From NCBI RefSeq assembly GCF_019904175.1, contig NZ_CP061913.1, forward strand, positions 4,836,001 through 4,900,000: a stretch of 64,000 bases of DNA. Direction: 5' to 3'. Below are positions 40,219 through 48,535 of the stretch, in pieces; positions within the stretch are counted from its first letter, which is position 1; each line of letters opens with the position of its first letter. The position numbers and the translations under genes are program-made. This stretch comes from Dactylosporangium vinaceum. GTDB taxonomy: Bacteria > Actinomycetota > Actinomycetes > Mycobacteriales > Micromonosporaceae. Under the pieces are notes generated by a model that had not been told where the DNA came from, searched no databases, and worked only from the letters and a program-made list of their open reading frames with translations.

Positions 40219-40407
40219 GAAGGGCAACCTCGGCTCGAGGGCAGGGTGAGGCCGGGGCGGAGAGTCGGAACGCTGGAGTCCTTTTCAGAGAAAGAGAGAA
40301 GGAAGCGCACCTGGGAGCCGCCCCGGCCGGTCGATGGTACGGCCATCGAACGGCCGTCCGCACCCCTATATCGCGGTCCTGCGGTCAGGCCGGAGCGGAC
40401 CGTAAGC

Positions 40408-40413
40408 TAAATT
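40408..40413 (+). promoter_or_regulatory. -10 element TAAATT, predicted leaderless start of gltX
   Basis: TAAATT ends six bases before the GTG at 40420, with no Shine-Dalgarno. This is the best -10-like hexamer in the 200-bp divergent region between gltX and the RING-protein gene. Confidence 0.5.
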
Positions 40414-40419
40414 CGGTCG

Positions 40420-41868
40420 GTGAGCACTTCCGAGGCACCGGTCCGCACCCGCATCGCACCGTCGCCGACCGGCGACCCGCACGTCGGGACCGCGTACGCC
40501 GCGCTGTTCAACCTGGCGTTCGCGCGCAAGCACGGCGGCGAGTTCATCCTCCGCATCGAGGACACCGACCGCACGCGCTACGTCGAGGGCAGCGAGCAGC
40601 AGGTGTTCGACACGCTGCACTGGCTCGGGTTCAGCTGGGACCAGGGCCCGGACGTCGGCGGACCGGCGGCGCCGTACCGCCAGTCGGAGCGGCTGCCCGT
40701 CTACCGGGAGGTCGCCGAGCGCCTGCTCGCCGACGGGCACGCGTACCAGTGCTGGTGCTCGTCGGAGCGGCTCGCCGCGATGCGCACCCGCCAGCAGCAG
40801 CTGAAGATCCCCACCGGCTACGACCGGATGTGCTACGGCAAGACCCGCGAGGAGCGCGCCGAGCTGCCCGGCTTCACCGACGTGCCGGTCATCCGGATGC
40901 TCGCGCCGGCCGACACCAAGGTGTCGTTCGAGGACCTCATCCGCGGGAAGATCACCCCGCCGGAGCCGGACGACCAGGTCATTCTGAAGGCGGACGGCTT
41001 CCCGACGTACCACCTCGCCGTCGTCGTCGACGACAACGCGATGGGCGTGACCCACGTGATCCGCGGCGAGGAGTGGATCAACTCCACCCCCAAGCACATC
41101 CTGCTGTACACCTGGCTCGGCTGGCCCATCCCGACCTACGCGCACATGCCGCTGCTGCGCAACGTCGACCGCTCGAAGATCAGCAAGCGCAAGAACCCGG
41201 CCGCCCGCCTCAAGTGGTTCCAGGAGGAGGGCTACCTGCCCGAGGCCCTTGTCAACTTCCTGGCGCTCATGGGCTACTCGATGCCCGAGGGCCAGGAGAT
41301 CTTCACGTTCGACGAGATGGTGGAGTCGTTCGACTTCGCCCGCGTCAACCCGGTCGGCCCGGTCTTCGACATCGACAAGCTGAACTGGCTCAACGGCCAC
41401 TACCTGCGCGCCCTCGACGACGAGGCGTTCCTGAGCGCAGCCGAGCCGTTCCTGCCGGCCGGCCTGACCCGCGACGACATCCGCTCCCTGGTCGTGCCGC
41501 TGCGCGAGCGCACCAAGAAGCTGATCGAGATCCCGGAGCAGCTGGACTGGCTGGCCGCCGAGTCCGTCGACATCCAGCCGGCCGACCTGGCCAAGCACGG
41601 CCTGCCGGCCCCGGACGCCGCCACCCAGCTGGAGACGTTCGCGAAGAATCTCGAGCAGCTGGACCCGTTCGACAAGGAGCAGATCACCGCCGCCCTGGAC
41701 CGGGTCGTCGCCGAGTCCGGCCTCAACCGCCGCCGCTCCTTCATGACCGCCCGCCTGGCCCTGGTCGGCAAGCCGGTCTCCCCGCCGCTGGACGACACCA
41801 TCGTCGCCTTGGGCGCGGCCCGCACGGTGGCCCGTCTCCGCCGGGCCGCGGCCGGGATCGCCTCCTGA
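40420..41868 (+). CDS. gltX: glutamyl-tRNA synthetase
   Basis: 482 residues, class I synthetase. The HIGH-type motif is in IAPSPTGDPHVGTAYAAL (HVGT at residues 21-24), the GluRS wording LRIEDTDRTRYVEGSEQQV follows, and the KMSKS-type motif is SKISKRKN. The C-terminal anticodon-binding helical bundle contains LRERTKKLIEIPEQLDWL. It charges tRNA-Glu (and probably tRNA-Gln for later amidation, as actinomycetes use the GatCAB route). Length matches actinobacterial GltX. In many actinomycetes tRNA-Gln/Glu genes sit beside gltX; I found none here. The GTG start is predicted to be leaderless. Essential housekeeping gene. Confidence 0.97.
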   Translation: MSTSEAPVRTRIAPSPTGDPHVGTAYAALFNLAFARKHGGEFILRIEDTDRTRYVEGSEQQVFDTLHWLGFSWDQGPDVGGPAAPYRQSERLPVYREVAERLLADGHAYQCWCSSERLAAMRTRQQQLKIPTGYDRMCYGKTREERAELPGFTDVPVIRMLAPADTKVSFEDLIRGKITPPEPDDQVILKADGFPTYHLAVVVDDNAMGVTHVIRGEEWINSTPKHILLYTWLGWPIPTYAHMPLLRNVDRSKISKRKNPAARLKWFQEEGYLPEALVNFLALMGYSMPEGQEIFTFDEMVESFDFARVNPVGPVFDIDKLNWLNGHYLRALDDEAFLSAAEPFLPAGLTRDDIRSLVVPLRERTKKLIEIPEQLDWLAAESVDIQPADLAKHGLPAPDAATQLETFAKNLEQLDPFDKEQITAALDRVVAESGLNRRRSFMTARLALVGKPVSPPLDDTIVALGAARTVARLRRAAAGIAS

Positions 41869-42038
41869 CCGGCCGCCGTCTTACCGCCGCACCTTCCGGC
41901 TAGGGTGCCGCGCGAAGTGCCGGACGCTTCTTAGCTGCGCGCTTTCGCGTCACCCTGCTTTTCCCCCGCAACCGCGGTTTCTCTTCAGCCCGCTTGCGCG
42001 CTGCCTCGGCTTGTAGCGACCGCGCCTTCAACTCCAGC

Positions 42039-42192
42039 AACGCGCAGCTCCCTGCAGTATCCGGCCGGGGGAGCTGCGCGTTCGTGCATCCAGCCGTCGT
42101 CCCAGCATGCGCGAATGTGCACCGTCTGCGTTTGGCTCCGCGCGTGAGAACGGGACCCGTTTGTTGTTGAATCCGGTCCCGCCATCACGCGC
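42039..42192. ncRNA. candidate structured RNA downstream of gltX
   Basis: This part of the gene-free stretch 41869-42324 holds two strong stems. Stem 1: AACGCGCAGCTCCC (42039-42052) pairs perfectly over 14 bp with GGGAGCTGCGCGTT (42069-42082). Stem 2: GCGCGTGA/TCACGCGC (42140-42147 with 42185-42192) encloses CGGGACC/GGTCCCG (42151-42157 with 42175-42181), separated by a symmetric 3-nt internal loop. A third stem follows at 42253-42289. The local sequence is less GC-rich than the genes around it and has no plausible ORF. It could be a small RNA, a multi-hairpin terminator, or a site for a DNA-hairpin-binding protein. Confidence 0.4.
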
Positions 42193-42252
42193 CGGCCGGT
42201 GGCGGCGTCAAGGTGATCCAGGCGGGTCCAGACCTCGGGCCAGCCCGGATCG

Positions 42253-42289
42253 CACGAACCTGACCGCATTGGCTGCGGTCAGGTTCGTG
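42253..42289. terminator. perfect 16-bp hairpin, probable bidirectional terminator
   Basis: CACGAACCTGACCGCA (42253-42268) pairs perfectly with TGCGGTCAGGTTCGTG (42274-42289) around a TTGGC loop. It stands between gltX and the leftward dioxygenase gene (stop 42325), where a convergent terminator is expected. There is no U tract. Confidence 0.7.
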
Positions 42290-42324
42290 GTGCCACCGCG
42301 CCCGGGCCCTCCGCTGGCGCAGGT

Positions 42325-43137
42325 CTATCCGGCGCTGGGGTGGATGCCATCCCCGTCCGGACCGGGGGTGTCCTGTCCGAGGCCCCGACGGATCGCGATC
42401 TCGACAGGTGAGTACGCGCCGTCGGCTCGCTGCAGTTCGTACGGCACGGCCGGCATCAGCGGCGGCTGGGCCATGAAACGCGGCCGCACGCCGTGGTGCG
42501 GTTGCGCCGCGTGCACCAGAAACGGATGACACAGGAAGACGTCGCCCGGGGAGCCGGTGGCGAGCGTGACTGGCCGGTGGGCGGAGGCCGCCATCAACTC
42601 GGGCGCAAGGGTAAGCCCGCTCGCCCCGTCATCCCCGTACTTTTCCAGCACCTTCGGCACGTCCAGGTGGGAGCCGACCCGGATCCGGGTCGGGGCGTCC
42701 TGCTCGCCGACCTCGCTGAACAGGAACAGCATCAGCAGCGCCCGGCCCCGGGAGTGCACATTGGTGAAGTACCAGCTCTCGCCCTCCGGCAGGTAGCTGC
42801 CCTCGATGTGCCAGCCCGCGTCGTCCGGCTCCTTTTCGTGCGGGAAGCGCAGCGGGAAGGTGCCCAGTGAGTAGCGCGGCTCCCAGCGTCCCGCGCCGAC
42901 GAGCAGGTCATACGCGTGGTGCAGGAACGGGGAGTTGGGTGCCGCGGCGAACGGCCCCTGCGCCATCCCGGGCACCCAGTGCACAGGCTCCGTCCACGTC
43001 GCTGGATCGTCCGGGTCGCAGCCCGTCTCTCGCCATAGCAGCCGCGCGCAGTCCGCGGCAACGCGCGGCGCGACCGCGCCTTCGAGCTTGACGAAGCCAT
43101 CGCGAAGAAAGCGGGATACCAGGGTCGTGTCATCCAT
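42325..43137 (-). CDS. phytanoyl-CoA dioxygenase (PhyH)-family protein
   Basis: 270 residues from the ATG at 43137; the frame is open upstream but conservation starts here (MDDTTLVSRFLRDGFVKLEGAV). PhyH-like Fe(II)/2-oxoglutarate features: an iron-ligand pair in GWHIEGSYLP (His-x-Glu instead of the usual His-x-Asp), the distal His in DVFLCHPFLVHAAQPHHG and a nearby Arg in GVRPRFMAQPPL for 2-oxoglutarate. It would hydroxylate a small-molecule substrate; which one is unknown. Divergent from an AraC-type regulator that may control it. No Shine-Dalgarno is visible. Confidence 0.85.
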   Translation of the reverse strand: MDDTTLVSRFLRDGFVKLEGAVAPRVAADCARLLWRETGCDPDDPATWTEPVHWVPGMAQGPFAAAPNSPFLHHAYDLLVGAGRWEPRYSLGTFPLRFPHEKEPDDAGWHIEGSYLPEGESWYFTNVHSRGRALLMLFLFSEVGEQDAPTRIRVGSHLDVPKVLEKYGDDGASGLTLAPELMAASAHRPVTLATGSPGDVFLCHPFLVHAAQPHHGVRPRFMAQPPLMPAVPYELQRADGAYSPVEIAIRRGLGQDTPGPDGDGIHPSAG

Positions 43138-43318
43138 GCCGGTATCGTGCGGTGACAACGCCCCGATCGCCCGACATTTTCCGCACCGCCTTTGTCGGGT
43201 CAAGCCCGCCCCGGCATGCGTTCGTGCCGCGACGGCGCCAGCCGTGATGTGATCGGGACACGACGATCGGGCGCGACCGGTGCGCCTTCGACCAAGGTTG
43301 ACATCGGAGGAAGGCTCC

Positions 43319-44188
43319 ATGATCTCGGCACTCAACCGGCTCGTCGACCTCGTCGAGGAGGGCCTGACCGCGGACTTCGACGTCAAGGAGGTGGCCAGGA
43401 CGCTCGGCACGACCGAATACCACCTCCGCCGGATGTTCTCGTCGTTGGCCGGCATGCCACTGTCAGAGTATGTGCGTCGCCGCCGCATGACCGTCGCCGC
43501 CGCCGATGTCGTCCGCAGTGAGCAGGATCTGCTGAGCGTCGCCGTCCGGTACGGATACGGCTCGACCGAGGCGTTCGGGCGGGCGTTCCGGGCGGTCCAC
43601 GGCGCCGGCCCTGGTGAGGTGCGCCGCGCCGGAGGCCCCCTGCGCACCCAGTCGCAGCTCAGGTTCCGCCTGACCGTGGAAGGCAGCGAACGCATAGACA
43701 CCCGCATAGTCGAGCACCCCGAGTTCCGGCTGGTGGGGCACGCTGTCCGCGTTCCGCTGGTCCACCAAGGCATCAATCCGCACATCCGGCAGCACATCAC
43801 CGCATTGCCCGCGGAGGAGCACCTGCGCTTGAAGGCCCTCGGTGACACCGAGCCGGCGGGACTGCTCGCGGTCAGTGACGACCTCGACCCCGACCGGGCC
43901 GAGGGCAGCGAGCTGACCTACCTTCACGGGGTCGCCGTGTCCCCGGATACGCCGGTCCCGGGCGGTCTCGAGATCATCAAGGTTCCGGCCGGCAGATGGG
44001 TGGTCATCCGAACCGCGGGGCCGCATCCGCAGACGCTCCAGAAGACCTGGGCCACCACCGCAGCCGAGTGGTTCCCCTCCAACCCCTGGCGTCTGCGGCC
44101 AGGTCCGGAGATCGTGGCGGTGCTCGATCATGCGGACGACTTCAGCACCGCGACCTCTGAGCTCTGGCTGCCCGTCGAGCCGGCATAA
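43319..44188 (+). CDS. AraC-family regulator with GyrI-like effector domain
   Basis: 289 residues. The order is opposite to most AraC proteins: the N-terminal double helix-turn-helix (LVDLVEEGLTADFDVKEVARTLGTTEYHLRRMFSSLAGMPLSEYVRRRRM ... AVRYGYGSTEAFGRAFRAVHGAGPGEVRR) is followed from about residue 120 by a GyrI-like/effector-binding domain (VEHPEFRLVGHAVRVPLVHQ ... YLHGVAVSPDTPVPGGLEIIKVPAGRWVVIR). This layout is that of Rob/SoxS-like multidrug regulators that sense small hydrophobic molecules. A strong GGAGGAAGG site precedes the ATG by eight bases. Divergent from the PhyH gene. Confidence 0.93.
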   Translation: MISALNRLVDLVEEGLTADFDVKEVARTLGTTEYHLRRMFSSLAGMPLSEYVRRRRMTVAAADVVRSEQDLLSVAVRYGYGSTEAFGRAFRAVHGAGPGEVRRAGGPLRTQSQLRFRLTVEGSERIDTRIVEHPEFRLVGHAVRVPLVHQGINPHIRQHITALPAEEHLRLKALGDTEPAGLLAVSDDLDPDRAEGSELTYLHGVAVSPDTPVPGGLEIIKVPAGRWVVIRTAGPHPQTLQKTWATTAAEWFPSNPWRLRPGPEIVAVLDHADDFSTATSELWLPVEPA

Positions 44189-44469
44189 CGACCCGGTGCG
44201 CATCCCGGCGGACAACGTTGACGGCACACATTGACGAGGACACAGCTCGCAGGCACGAGGAACACCCGTCACCGGGCATAGGACACCCGTGGTCGGGGTC
44301 CGACCGGTGCGTGTGACCTGCGACTTGCTCGCCGGTTCGGGACCACCTCGATCGGTTGGTTTCGATGTTCGCGAGTATCAGACCAGTCGCCGCACGGTCC
44401 GTTCGGCGCTGACGTCGGTGTGGCCGGCGCCACGCGAGCTGTGTGTGTGCGAACGTGCGGTGGCGGGTG

Positions 44470-45054
44470 TCAGGGGCTGAGCGGTTCGCGGCCGAATGTG
44501 ACGGCGGCGCGCAGGTCGGACGGCACACGGCCGGCCAGTTGCGCGTCCGGCTGCACGCCGAGCGCGTCGTTGACCGTGGCGAACGCGATGCGCAGTGCGA
44601 TGAAGACGGTCATCGCGAAGATGTCGGCGTCGCTGTAGCCGGCGGCGCGCAGTGTGGACACGTCCGCCTCCGTCGTCGCGCCCGGGTTGCGGGCCACCCG
44701 GCGGGCCCAGGCGGCCAGGGCCTGTTCGGCGTCGGTCAGGCCGGTGTCGGCGCCGGTCACGACGGCCGCGGCGGTGCCGGGCCCGGCTTGAGCGGTAAGC
44801 TTCTCGCCCCACGCCAGGGCGCAGTAGGAGTCGCCGAACGCCGACGTCGCCGCGACCACCAGGATCGCGCGGGTGCGCAGCGGCAGGCGGCCGCCGACCG
44901 CCTTGCGCATGAGGGCGAACAGGTCGTTACAGACCTCGGGCGCGTGCGCCCACAGTTTGGACACGTTCATGACGTACCCGAGCTCGTCCAGGTCATCGGC
45001 GTAGAGCCGGTCGGCGCCCTCGGACGGCTCCGGGTCGTGCAGGAATCCGATCAT
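44470..45054 (-). CDS. carboxymuconolactone-decarboxylase/AhpD-like protein
   Basis: 194 residues from the ATG at 45054. The CMD-like core is LRTRAILVVAATSAFGDSYCALAWGEKLTAQAG: the AhpD motif is normally E-x2-C-x2-C-H, and here a single Cys (SYC) remains and the His is replaced by Trp-Gly, so peroxidase activity may be weak or absent. It belongs to the class of AhpD-like proteins often annotated peroxidase-related. CACAAT lies six bases before the start (minus strand) with no ribosome site. Divergent from a cupin gene, 100 bp away. The 280-bp gap to the AraC gene shows no ORF or clear motif. Confidence 0.82.
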   Translation of the reverse strand: MIGFLHDPEPSEGADRLYADDLDELGYVMNVSKLWAHAPEVCNDLFALMRKAVGGRLPLRTRAILVVAATSAFGDSYCALAWGEKLTAQAGPGTAAAVVTGADTGLTDAEQALAAWARRVARNPGATTEADVSTLRAAGYSDADIFAMTVFIALRIAFATVNDALGVQPDAQLAGRVPSDLRAAVTFGREPLSP

Positions 45055-45154
45055 GTCCCGATTGTGCAGCGCCGACATGGGGCGATTGGACCGTGCGGGC
45101 GTGGGTAATCCGACGTCACCCCGTCGGTTTCCGGACAGCAGGAGGACCCGCGCA

Positions 45155-46399
45155 ATGGTGCGTAACGACGACGGCGTCAACTTCATCGGCGGCAACGTCG
45201 TCAGCGGTGCGCTTCAGCGATGCGTGTCGGTCGGCTCCGAGCAGTTCTCCGCGCAGTACTGGGACCGGGCGCCGCTGCTCTCACCGGCCCAGGGCGACTA
45301 TCTTGACCTGCTCGACCTCGGCGGCGTCGACGAGCTGCTCAGCGGCCGGGCCCTGCGCACCCCGTTCGTGCGGATGGCGAAGGACGGCCACGTCATCCCG
45401 TCCGCCCGCTACACCGGCAGCGGTGGGGCCGGGGCCGAGATCGGCGACCAGGTCCACGACGAGAAGGTCCTCGCGCTGCTGGCCGACGGGGCGACGCTGG
45501 TGCTGCAGGGCCTGCACCGGATGTGGCCGCCGCTCGTCGCGTTCGCGTCCACGCTGCGCCAGGAGCTGGGCACGCCCGTGCAGATCAACGCGTACCTCAC
45601 GCCGCCGGACAGCCGCGGGTTCGACCCGCACTACGACACCCACGGCGTGTTCGTACTGCAGGTCAGCGGGCGCAAGCATTGGCGGGTCCACGCGCCCGTC
45701 CTCGAGTCGCCGGTACCGCGGCAGCCGTGGGGCGGCGTCGCCGAGGAGGTCGCCGCCGCCGCGAGCACCGAGCCCGCCATCGACACGACGCTGACCGCCG
45801 GTGACGCACTGTACCTGCCCCGCGGCTGGCTCCACTCGGCCTCGACCGCCGGCGAGTGGTCGCTGCATCTGACGATCGGCCTGCACGCCCCGACCCGGCT
45901 CACGCTCATCGACGCCCTGCAGCGCATGGCCGTGCGCGAACCGCGGCTGCGGGCCGGGCTGCCCATGGGCCTCGATCCGGCCGACGCCAAGTCGCTGGCC
46001 CCGGCACTGGCCGACACGGTCGCGGCCCTGCACGAGTGGCTCGACTCGATCACGCCGGAGGATGTGGCCGCGCAGCTGCGCGGGGAGACGTGGTCGGCCG
46101 CCCGCCCGGCGCCGCTGCGCCCGGTTGCCCAGGCCGCGGCGCTGTCCGCGATCGGCCCCGACGTCCGGGTCGCGGCCCGGCCCGGGCTGCCGGTCCGGCT
46201 CGAGGATCCTTCGGGCGGGCGGGTTGCGGTACACCTGCCGGATCGGTCGTTGCAGTTGCCTGAGAGCTGTGCCGCGGCGTTGCGGACGGCGTTGGACGGG
46301 CGCCCGCACCGGGTCGGTGACCTGCCGGGCCTCGACGACGCCGACCGGATCGTGCTGGCCCGCCGGCTCCTGCGCGAGGCGGCGCTCGTGCTGGCGTAG
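45155..46399 (+). CDS. JmjC/cupin-4 family 2-oxoglutarate oxygenase
   Basis: 414 residues. The cupin-4 (JmjC-like) barrel spans about 85-245: VLQGLHRMWPPLVAFASTLRQELGTPVQINAYLTPPDSRGFDPHYDTHGVFVLQVSGRKHWRVH, where HYD provides the His and Asp iron ligands and PRGWLHSAST supplies the distal His. A helical C-terminal half follows. The family includes ribosomal-protein and protein hydroxylases such as YcfD/RoxA; some members are associated with peptide natural products. An AGGAGG site lies about nine bases before the ATG. The iron-binding motif is complete, so it should be active. The substrate is unknown; no ribosomal gene is nearby. Confidence 0.87.
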   Translation: MVRNDDGVNFIGGNVVSGALQRCVSVGSEQFSAQYWDRAPLLSPAQGDYLDLLDLGGVDELLSGRALRTPFVRMAKDGHVIPSARYTGSGGAGAEIGDQVHDEKVLALLADGATLVLQGLHRMWPPLVAFASTLRQELGTPVQINAYLTPPDSRGFDPHYDTHGVFVLQVSGRKHWRVHAPVLESPVPRQPWGGVAEEVAAAASTEPAIDTTLTAGDALYLPRGWLHSASTAGEWSLHLTIGLHAPTRLTLIDALQRMAVREPRLRAGLPMGLDPADAKSLAPALADTVAALHEWLDSITPEDVAAQLRGETWSAARPAPLRPVAQAAALSAIGPDVRVAARPGLPVRLEDPSGGRVAVHLPDRSLQLPESCAAALRTALDGRPHRVGDLPGLDDADRIVLARRLLREAALVLA

Positions 46400-46480
46400 C
46401 GCACATCCGGGGACTGCTTTCCGTCTGCTGGCCCGCTGCCGATCGCCGGCTCGTGGCGAAGCGCTCTCCGACCCTTGGCG

Positions 46481-46627
46481 ATGCTCTACGAGATCGCCGG
46501 CCCGGCGCGCGACGGCTTCGCCCGCGAGGACGGCCGGCGCCCCGTGCGCACCCACCAGCTGCGCGATCCGGTCGAGACGAGCACCGGCCCGACCGGCACC
46601 GCGGGCCGCGTCCACATGGGACACTGA
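46481..46627 (+). pseudogene. possible remnant of a C-terminal coding fragment
   Basis: A 48-codon frame begins at an ATG and reads MLYEIAGPARDGFAREDG ... TSTGPTGTAGRVHMGH, with strongly GC-biased third positions like real genes here. There is no ribosome site and the sequence is too short for a recognised fold, so it may be the truncated tail of a lost gene between the JmjC and peptidase genes. I cannot name a parent family. Confidence 0.25.
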
Positions 46628-46691
46628 CCATTCCCTTAGCTTTGGCTTTCGTCGGTTGACCGAGCGCTCAAGCATCCGAATACTTCGATTC

Positions 46692-47483
46692 ATGCATCGT
46701 CGCCTCGGCCGTCTGGCCGCCGCAATCCTGCTGGCACTCGGCGCAACCGGCACGGTCGTGGCCGTGTCCGGCGCGCCCGCGTCCGCGTCGCCCGCGCTCG
46801 CCGACGGGTGTTACACCTGGAGCGGTACCCTCCAATCGGGCTCTTCCGGCGAAGCCGTCCGCCAGTTGCAGATCCGGGTGTCCGGGTATCCCGGCTCCGG
46901 TGGCGTGCTGGGCCTCGACGGACAGTACGGGGCCGCCACGAAGGCCGCCGTGCAGCGTTTCCAGAGCGCTTACAGCCTCACCGCGGACGGTATCGCCGGC
47001 CCGCAGACATTCGCGAAGATCTACGCGTTGCAGGACGACGACTGCACGCCTGTCAACTTCTCCTACGGCGAACTGAACAACTGCAACAGCACCTGGGCCG
47101 GTGGCAACGTGTCGGCGGCGACGGCCAAGGCCAACGCGCTTGTCACCATGTGGAAGCTGCAGGCGCTGCGGCACGCGCTCGGCGACGTACCGCTCACTGT
47201 GACGAGCGGGTTCCGCAGCACCTCGTGCAACAGCGCGGTCGGCGGCGCGTCGAGCAGCCGGCATCTCTACGGCGACGCCGCCGACCTGGTGTCGGGCTCC
47301 CGGACGCTGTGCCAGCTCGCCCAGGAGGCCCGCAACCATGGCTTCGCCGGCATTCTCGGGCCCGGCTACCCCGACCACAACGATCACACCCATGTGGACG
47401 GTCGCCCGTCGCGCTTCTGGTCCGCCCCGAACTGCGGCGTGGCCAGCCTGGACGGTGGCCTCGACCCGCTGCGCGACAACTGA
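46692..47483 (+). CDS. secreted peptidoglycan-binding M15-type D,D-peptidase
   Basis: 263 residues. A signal peptide (MHRRLGRLAAAILLALGATGTVVAVSG) ends near ASAS (about residue 35). The PG_binding_1 domain follows (SGTLQSGSSGEAVRQLQIRV ... GLDGQYGAATKAAVQRFQSAYSLTADGIAGPQTFAKI). The C-terminal domain is M15A-like: TVTSGFRSTSCNSAVGGASSSRHLYGDAADLV provides the H-x6-D zinc motif and PDHNDHTHVDGRP the H-x-H-like ligands. It resembles the Streptomyces zinc D-Ala-D-Ala carboxypeptidase, so it would trim peptidoglycan stem peptides outside the cell. No Shine-Dalgarno; AATACT lies seven bases upstream. Confidence 0.92.
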   Translation: MHRRLGRLAAAILLALGATGTVVAVSGAPASASPALADGCYTWSGTLQSGSSGEAVRQLQIRVSGYPGSGGVLGLDGQYGAATKAAVQRFQSAYSLTADGIAGPQTFAKIYALQDDDCTPVNFSYGELNNCNSTWAGGNVSAATAKANALVTMWKLQALRHALGDVPLTVTSGFRSTSCNSAVGGASSSRHLYGDAADLVSGSRTLCQLAQEARNHGFAGILGPGYPDHNDHTHVDGRPSRFWSAPNCGVASLDGGLDPLRDN

Positions 47484-47487
47484 AAGA

Positions 47488-48450
47488 TCAAACCCAGGTG
47501 GGGGTACGTCCACCGGCATAGCGTGCACCGAAACCGCCCGTGGGGAGGATCTCGTCGATCGCGGCGAGGTCCTCCTTGGACAGTTCGACGTCCGCGGCGG
47601 CCACGTTCTCCTCGACCCGGGCGATGCTGCGGGTGCCCGGAATCGGCACGACGTGCTCGCCGCGGGTCAGCAGCCACGCCAGCGCGAGCTGTGAAACCGT
47701 CGCACCCTTGGACCCGGCGAGTGACCGGAGACGCTCGACCGCCGCGAGGTTCTGCTCATAGTTGCCCGGCTGCCACCGCGGGTCGGTACGGCGCATGTCG
47801 GACTGGTCGTACTGGTCGGCCGGCTTCGCGGTACCCGTGAGGAAGCCACGGCCGAGCGGCGAATAGGGCACGAACCCGATGCCGAGCTCGCTCAGGGTGG
47901 GGAAGAGCGCCTCGACATCCCGCTCGAACAGCGAATATTCGGTCTGCAGTACCGACACGGGCTGCACGGCGTGCGCCTTGCGGATCGTCTCCGGGCCGGC
48001 CTCGCTCAACCCGAAGTACTTCACCTTGCCCGCGTCGATGTACTCCTTGACCGTCCCGGCCACGTCCTCGATCGGCACGGTCGGGTCGACCCGGTGCTGG
48101 TAGAGGACGTCGATGTGGTCGACGCCGAGGTAGCGCAGGCTGTTGTCGACGACCTCGCGGATGTGCTCCGGGCGGCTGTCGAAGCCGAAGTCGCGGGTGA
48201 AGCCGAACTTCGTCGCGATGACGATCTCGTCGCGGAAGTCCTTCACCGCGCGCCCGACCGTCTTCTCGTTCTCGCCCCAGCCGTACAGCTCGGCGGTGTC
48301 GAAGAAGTCGACGCCCAGCTCGTGCGCGCGGCGGATGGTGGCGATGCCCTCCTGCTCGTCGCCGGGCCCGTAGGCGAGGTGGATGCCCATCGCGCCGTAG
48401 CCGATCTCGGCAACCCGCAGCCCCTGCCGGCCGAGTGTGCGCTGTCGCAT
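47488..48450 (-). CDS. aldo/keto reductase
   Basis: 320 residues, AKR superfamily barrel. The catalytic tetrad is recognisable: Asp in FFDTAELYG (with the Tyr in the same motif), Lys in IATKFGF and His in VLYQHRVD. The NADPH-binding end includes PLGRGFLTG, VVPIPGTRSIARVEENVAA. It is soluble and would reduce an aldehyde or ketone. A GGAGG ribosome site precedes the ATG. It is divergent from a TetR regulator gene, with a 15-bp palindrome between them, so it is probably the regulated target. Confidence 0.93.
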   Translation of the reverse strand: MRQRTLGRQGLRVAEIGYGAMGIHLAYGPGDEQEGIATIRRAHELGVDFFDTAELYGWGENEKTVGRAVKDFRDEIVIATKFGFTRDFGFDSRPEHIREVVDNSLRYLGVDHIDVLYQHRVDPTVPIEDVAGTVKEYIDAGKVKYFGLSEAGPETIRKAHAVQPVSVLQTEYSLFERDVEALFPTLSELGIGFVPYSPLGRGFLTGTAKPADQYDQSDMRRTDPRWQPGNYEQNLAAVERLRSLAGSKGATVSQLALAWLLTRGEHVVPIPGTRSIARVEENVAAADVELSKEDLAAIDEILPTGGFGARYAGGRTPTWV

Positions 48451-48493
48451 GTGTCCTCCAAAGAATCGCGTCCGTGTCAGCCTACGCCGAATC

Positions 48494-48508
48494 TGTCAGT
48501 GACTGACA
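48494..48508. promoter_or_regulatory. TetR-type operator TGTCAGTGACTGACA
   Basis: A perfect 15-bp palindrome (TGTCAGT-G-ACTGACA) lies in the 85-bp region between divergent AKR and TetR genes. On the minus strand it falls between a TTGTCA and a TAGGCT hexamer for the AKR promoter; on the plus strand it covers the -35 region of the TetR promoter. Confidence 0.8.
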
Positions 48509-48523
48509 AGTTTGGCGGCGGGT

Positions 48524-48529
48524 TACGCT
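48524..48529 (+). promoter_or_regulatory. -10 element TACGCT, predicted leaderless start of tetR
   Basis: TACGCT ends six bases before the GTG at 48536. CTGACA, the right part of the palindrome, lies 15 bp upstream as a -35 element. No ribosome site is present. Confidence 0.55.
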
Positions 48530-48535
48530 TATCAC

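Noticed and set aside
41869..42324. tRNA gene beside gltX
   Set aside because: No T-arm GGTTCGAATCC-like sequence or CCA-terminated acceptor stem was found; the stems present are long simple hairpins.
42107..42529. Rightward 140-codon frame in the gltX downstream region
   Set aside because: It runs antisense into the well-supported PhyH gene and has composition of a shadow frame, with the hairpins inside it.
44189..44469. Possible gene or RNA in the 280-bp gap between the AraC/GyrI and CMD genes
   Set aside because: No ORF with a start signal and no strong stem was seen.
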